Shown here: piece after piece, positions 60,545 to 64,000 of the stretch
Layout: every line of letters starts with the position of its first letter
How positions within the stretch are numbered: position 1 is the stretch's first letter
Source: DATLXU01 sp035575515
GTDB lineage: Bacteria; Acidobacteriota; Blastocatellia; UBA7656
Assembly (NCBI GenBank): GCA_035575515.1
Contig: DATLXU010000017.1
Span: 34,247-98,246 of the forward strand
Length of the DNA stretch: 64,000 nucleotides
Direction: 5' to 3'
The notes under the pieces: model-generated
What the model saw: the letters and a program-made list of their open reading frames with translations, nothing else
The model's database searches: none
Told to the model about the DNA's origin: nothing
Made by a program: the position numbers and the translations under genes

Positions 60545-60865
60545 GACGTGATGAAGCTTCAGATAAAGATCAACCCTGAGACGCAAATTATTGAGGACGC
60601 GAAGTTCAAGACGTTCGGCTGCGGCTCGGCCATCGCAAGCTCAAGCCTTGCGACCGAGTGGGTCAAGGGGCGCACGCTTGACGAGGCGCTTCAGATCAAG
60701 AACGTCGAGATCGTGAAGGAACTGAACCTGCCTCCGGTCAAGATTCACTGCTCGGTGCTTGCGGAAGACGCGATCAAGGCGGCTATTCGCGATTACCAGC
60801 AGAAGCAGGCCAGAACCAACGGCGATGCCGAAGCTAAGACCGAAGAGGCTGCGGTCAACGCGTGA
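60545..60865 (+). CDS. iscU: iscU, exon 2 (residues 39-144)
   Basis: Begins DVMKLQIKINPETQ, completing the APECGDVMKLQI active-site motif when joined to exon 1. Cys64 (FGCGSAIAS) and Cys107 (KIHCSVLAED), the other two cluster ligands, plus LPPVK, the HscA recognition site, are present. A 23-residue Ala/Glu tail follows the normal end. The joined frame has no internal stop. It starts 169 nt after the iscS stop plus intron and is followed by iscA 16 nt later. Confidence 0.95.
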   Translation, partial: DVMKLQIKINPETQIIEDAKFKTFGCGSAIASSSLATEWVKGRTLDEALQIKNVEIVKELNLPPVKIHCSVLAEDAIKAAIRDYQQKQARTNGDAEAKTEEAAVNA

Positions 60866-60881
60866 CGCGGGGGTGAGATTG

Positions 60882-61229
60882 ATGGCGACGAGTGTTCAGC
60901 AAGGGATTCAACTAACTCAGCGCGCGGTTGAAAGAGTCCGCGAGATCATGCGCGATAACGGGATGACTGAAGGCGGCCTGAGAGTCGGCGTGCAGGGAGG
61001 CGGCTGTTCGGGCCTGAGCTACAACCTCGCGCTCGACACCGAAGAGCGTCCGGGCGATAAGGTCTTCGAGCAGGACGGCGTGAAGGTCTTCGTTGACGTA
61101 AAGAGTCTGCTTTATTTGAACGGTTCGACCTTGGATTGGAAAGACGAAGGATTGATGCAGCGAGGCTTCACATTCATCAATCCGAACTCATCCGGCGCGT
61201 GCGGCTGCGGCGAATCTTTCGCCGTTTAA
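60882..61229 (+). CDS. iscA: A-type Fe-S carrier IscA
   Basis: A 115-residue A-type carrier with the three conserved Cys: Cys42 (GGGCSGLSY), Cys107 and Cys109 (SGACGCGESF). It accepts iron or clusters and hands them to apoproteins. The start is ATG 60882 after GGGGGTGAG, 16 nt after the iscU stop. A longer frame upstream overlaps iscU and is not credible. Confidence 0.96.
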   Translation: MATSVQQGIQLTQRAVERVREIMRDNGMTEGGLRVGVQGGGCSGLSYNLALDTEERPGDKVFEQDGVKVFVDVKSLLYLNGSTLDWKDEGLMQRGFTFINPNSSGACGCGESFAV

Positions 61230-61296
61230 ATGTCGGGAGTGTCGCCTTGTCTATAAATCCGGGCGTGGATTGAAACGGTTATTTCAGAAAAGCCTG

Positions 61297-61334
61297 ATGG
61301 TTGGGTGCCGCAGCTACTCAACCATATTTTTTTG
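61297..61334 (+). terminator. Intrinsic terminator between iscA and hscB
   Basis: ATGGTTGGGT (61297-61306) pairs with ACTCAACCAT (61316-61325), ten pairs including one G.U, followed by ATTTTTTT. It would end or attenuate transcription after iscA, leaving the chaperone genes at lower level or under another promoter. Confidence 0.85.
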
Positions 61335-61380
61335 AGCGCGCGTTTGAAATCCTGAATTTCGGCGCGCAGGGTTTTTGAAG

Positions 61381-62067
61381 ATGTCAGAGCTAACAATTGA
61401 TGTGAAGCGAGCTTACCAGAGCGAGTGCGCGCATTGCGGCGCGCAGTTTGCGGGCGTACATTTCTGCGCTTATTGCAAAAAGATTCAGCCCATCACGCCC
61501 GGCACAGATTATTTCAATTTCTTGGGCCTGCCGCGCAAGCTCCAACTCGATGAGGCCGAGCTTGAGCGAACTTTTTATTCACTCAGCCGGGAGTTTCATC
61601 CAGACTATTTCATGACGGCGAGCGATGCCGAACGTCAGGCGAGCATCGAGCGTTCTTCGATGCTCAATGATGCGTACCGCACGCTGCGCGACAGGGTGAA
61701 GCGCGCTCAGTACCTGCTCGCGCTCGAAGGCTACAAAGAGGCCGAGAAGAAAGCGCCGCCCGATCTGCTTGAAGAAGTCTTCGAATTGAACATGCAGATC
61801 GAAGAGTTGAAAGCCGCAAAAAAGATGGGCGATGAAGACGAACTAGCAGAAGCGCGCTCGGCGCTCGAAGAGGCGCTCGGCGGGCTGCAAGAGAAGCTGA
61901 GCGAAATTGATGAGAGATTATTCGCGATGTTTGCGGACTGGGACGAGGCGGTTGATCGCAACGCGAGCGATGATGAAAAGAAAGCCTTGCTCAACCAGAT
62001 GAGCGAGCTTCTTTCGCACCGTTCATACATTCGCAATCTTGTCCGTGACATCAAGGAGGAATTGTAA
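61381..62067 (+). CDS. hscB: Co-chaperone HscB with N-terminal zinc-ribbon
   Basis: A 228-residue J-type co-chaperone. An N-terminal tetracysteine module (Cys16, Cys19, Cys29, Cys32 in CAHCG and HFCAYCKK) is like that of eukaryotic HSC20. The J domain has His-Pro-Asp at 73-75 (SREFHPDYF). A C-terminal three-helix IscU-binding domain follows (VFELNMQIEELKAAKK). It brings IscU to HscA. Start ATG 61381. The hscA gene begins 3 nt later. Confidence 0.95.
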   Translation: MSELTIDVKRAYQSECAHCGAQFAGVHFCAYCKKIQPITPGTDYFNFLGLPRKLQLDEAELERTFYSLSREFHPDYFMTASDAERQASIERSSMLNDAYRTLRDRVKRAQYLLALEGYKEAEKKAPPDLLEEVFELNMQIEELKAAKKMGDEDELAEARSALEEALGGLQEKLSEIDERLFAMFADWDEAVDRNASDDEKKALLNQMSELLSHRSYIRNLVRDIKEEL

Positions 62068-62070
62068 AGA

Positions 62071-63948
62071 ATGCCGATGATAGAACTGAGCATGAGCGGG
62101 CGGCCAAAGTCGCGCCGCGTCGTCGGGATTGATCTTGGGACTACGAACAGCCTTGTCGCTTACATGAGCGAGGCTGGCCCGCAGGTGATTCGCGACGAAC
62201 GCGGAGGCGCGCTCGTGCCTTCGATTGTTTATTATGACAACGCCGAAAGGCGATTGCTCGTTGGCGAAGAGGCGCGCGAGCGATTAATCACAGAGCCGCG
62301 CAAAGCGATTTATTCCGTGAAGCGGTTCATGGGCAAAGGCAGCGCGGATGTCGAGGAAGACTTGGGCCTCGTGCCGTTTCAAATCGCGACGGGGAGCGAG
62401 CAAGTCATTCGATTTCAGATGGGCGATAAGGTTTTCACGCCGCCCGAAATTTCTGCATTCATACTGCGCGAATTGAAAGAGCGCGCGTCAATTTTTTTCG
62501 GCGAAGAAGTAACTCAAGCTGTCATAACTGTCCCTGCGTATTTCAACGACGCGCAGAGGCAGGCGACGAAAGACGCGGGCCACCTCGCCGGGCTTGAAGT
62601 GCTGCGAATTGTGAATGAGCCGACAGCCGCATCGCTTGCTTACGGAATTGATAAGCGCGATGAAGCAATCGTCGCCGTTTATGATCTCGGCGGCGGAACG
62701 TTCGACATCTCGATTCTGAAATTAAGGGAAGGCATCTTCGAGGTGCTTGCGACAAACGGCGACACGCATCTCGGCGGCGATGACATTGACAATCGCTTAA
62801 TCATGTTCGTGCTCGATGAGATTGTCGAAGCGACTGGCAAGAGCATTCATCACGATCCGGCATTATTCCAGGCGATTCGCAAAGCGGCGATTCAAGCCAA
62901 GCACGAATTGTCAGAATCCGACAGCGCGACAATAGCGGTTAATCTCGGCGAAGAATATGGCGAATTTCACCGCGAGATAACGCGCGAGCAGTTTGAAGCG
63001 ATGATTGCCGATCTTGTCGAGCAAACGCTCGGCCCGTGCCGTCAGGCCTTGCGTGATGCAGGTCTTGACTCTGAGCAGATTGACGAAGTCGTGATGGTCG
63101 GCGGCTCAACGCGCATACCGATGGTGCGGCGCAAAGTCGAAGAATTGTTCAAGCGCAAGCCGCACACCGAATTGAACCCAGATGAAGTGGTAGCACTCGG
63201 TGCGGCGATTCAAGCTGACGTTCTTTCGGGCGGGCGACGCGATTTATTACTGCTCGACGTGACGCCGCTCTCACTTGGGATCGAAACGATGGGCGGAGTC
63301 GTTGCAAAGATCATCAATCGCAACTCGACAATACCGGCTTCGGCTTCTGAGATGTTCACAACGTGGGTTGATAATCAAACTGGCATTGACATTCACGTTG
63401 TACAGGGCGAGCGTGAGATGGCCGCAGATTGCCGCAGCCTCGCGCGGTTTACGCTCAAAGGCATACCGCCGCAGCCCGCGGGACTGCCGCGCATCGAAGT
63501 CAAGTTTTTGATTGACGCGAACGGCATCCTGACCGTGAGCGCGCGCGACCAGCGAACCGGACAGGAGCAGTCCATCGAAGTCAAGCCATCTTATGGGCTG
63601 ACCGACCAGCAGATTGAAAAGATGCTGATGGATTCAATGGAGTTCGCGGAAGAAGACATGCGCAAGCGGCTGCTCATCGAGGCGCGCAACGAAGCCGAAA
63701 CGGTCAAGCGCGGCGCGGAAAAAGCTCTCGCGGAGCGCGGCGATCTTATTGAAGAAGAAGAGCGCGAGACGATTCGTCGCGCCATTTATGACCTCGATGA
63801 GGCGATAAAATCGGAAGATCACCGCCTGATTCGACAGAAGACGAAAGAACTAGACGACGCGGCGCATCACCTTGCGGAGTTGATAATGGACAGCGCGGTG
63901 CTTGCGGCGCTCAAAGACCGCAAAGCATCGGAGGTCGCGGAAGGATGA
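62071..63948 (+). CDS. hscA: Hsp70-type chaperone HscA
   Basis: A 625-residue Hsp70. ATPase domain (VGIDLGTTNSLVAYM, VYDLGGGTFDISIL, VVMVGGSTRIPMVRRKV), linker DVTPLSLGIETMGG, then substrate-binding domain and helical lid. It releases clusters from IscU by binding the LPPVK motif. AAGGAGGA lies upstream of ATG 62071. Its stop overlaps the ATG of the next gene, so the operon continues beyond the window. Confidence 0.96.
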   Translation: MPMIELSMSGRPKSRRVVGIDLGTTNSLVAYMSEAGPQVIRDERGGALVPSIVYYDNAERRLLVGEEARERLITEPRKAIYSVKRFMGKGSADVEEDLGLVPFQIATGSEQVIRFQMGDKVFTPPEISAFILRELKERASIFFGEEVTQAVITVPAYFNDAQRQATKDAGHLAGLEVLRIVNEPTAASLAYGIDKRDEAIVAVYDLGGGTFDISILKLREGIFEVLATNGDTHLGGDDIDNRLIMFVLDEIVEATGKSIHHDPALFQAIRKAAIQAKHELSESDSATIAVNLGEEYGEFHREITREQFEAMIADLVEQTLGPCRQALRDAGLDSEQIDEVVMVGGSTRIPMVRRKVEELFKRKPHTELNPDEVVALGAAIQADVLSGGRRDLLLLDVTPLSLGIETMGGVVAKIINRNSTIPASASEMFTTWVDNQTGIDIHVVQGEREMAADCRSLARFTLKGIPPQPAGLPRIEVKFLIDANGILTVSARDQRTGQEQSIEVKPSYGLTDQQIEKMLMDSMEFAEEDMRKRLLIEARNEAETVKRGAEKALAERGDLIEEEERETIRRAIYDLDEAIKSEDHRLIRQKTKELDDAAHHLAELIMDSAVLAALKDRKASEVAEG

Positions 63949-64000
63949 CTATGGAAGCGAAAGAAGCGGCGGGCAGCGCCGTGATGGACGCGCCCGCCGA
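63945..64000 (+). CDS. Start of the next isc-operon gene (partial)
   Basis: ATG 63945 overlaps the hscA stop (ATGA). The visible residues are MTMEAKEAAGSAVMDAPA and are not diagnostic. By position it would commonly be a ferredoxin, but that is inference. Confidence 0.5.
   Translation, partial: MTMEAKEAAGSAVMDAPA

Noticed and set aside
59462..60865. An intein rather than an intron in IscU
   Set aside because: The exon 1 frame meets TAA two codons after the junction and the endonuclease is in another frame with its own start, so no fused precursor protein can be made; RNA-level elements P1-P10 are all present.
59462..60865. iscU as a simple pseudogene disrupted by an endonuclease gene
   Set aside because: Both exons are intact to the nucleotide and the guide pairings define exact ligation that restores the protein.
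1..64000. CRISPR arrays, tRNA or tmRNA genes, IS elements
   Set aside because: No regularly spaced direct repeats, no tRNA T-loop/acceptor pairs and no transposase motifs were seen by eye on either strand; a tRNAscan or ISfinder search could still find a missed one.

Overview
The window looks like chromosomal DNA of an environmental, probably aerobic Acidobacteriota bacterium (a Blastocatellia-like lineage is my inference). The reasons are a GC-rich genome dense in small palindromic repeats, an ECF sigma factor coupled to a TPR-bearing Ser/Thr kinase, DUF4139 and PP0621-type proteins, a giant secreted multicopper oxidase and many signal-peptide proteins of unknown function. No phage, IS transposase, plasmid or CRISPR locus is visible.

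Layout. 1-7.1 kb: small hypotheticals, a YfiT-like DinB protein, a CXXCH protein, a TonB-like protein, an aldo/keto reductase, a Nudix hydrolase and a lactate permease. 7.1-16.5 kb: a secreted copper cluster with a 1672-residue multicopper oxidase, a 96-residue exported protein, a YVTN beta-propeller protein and a SCO-type copper chaperone. 16.5-31 kb: two frameshifted genes, an M1-type metallopeptidase, an exported dikinase-like protein, a DUF4139 protein, a Tat-exported vanadium haloperoxidase, endonuclease III and a DUF2490 protein. 28.9-32.5 kb: a sulfate-type ABC importer behind a cyclic-di-AMP (ydaO-type) riboswitch with its own promoter and terminator hairpin. 32.5-50.7 kb: aminopeptidase P, a short family-A DNA polymerase, TPR proteins, RNase P RNA, an orphan response regulator, a sensor/ankyrin deletion scar, a lytic transglycosylase, an aminotransferase and the sigma/kinase pair.

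50.9-64 kb is the highlight: two complete iron-sulfur cluster assembly systems back to back. On the minus strand lies sufB-C-D-S-U-T-rrf2. On the plus strand lies iscR-iscS-iscU-iscA-hscB-hscA. They diverge from one intergenic region that holds a promoter for each side and two IscR-type palindromes. The iscU gene, which encodes the scaffold, is split by a 969-nt group I intron placed directly after the Cys37-Gly38 active-site codons. P1, P3-P10 and a P10 guide pairing can all be drawn by eye, and ligation at the predicted sites restores a perfect 144-residue IscU. The intron carries a LAGLIDADG endonuclease whose reading frame runs through the ribozyme core. In this chromosome, production of the ISC scaffold should therefore depend on ribozyme splicing, with SUF next door as a possible backup.

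Other notable points are several unrelated palindromic repeat families that invade genes (the polymerase N-terminus, a signal peptide, the RNase P P3 loop), and three +/-1 frameshifts that each fall in or can be moved to a short homopolymer, which may be real decay or sequencing error.
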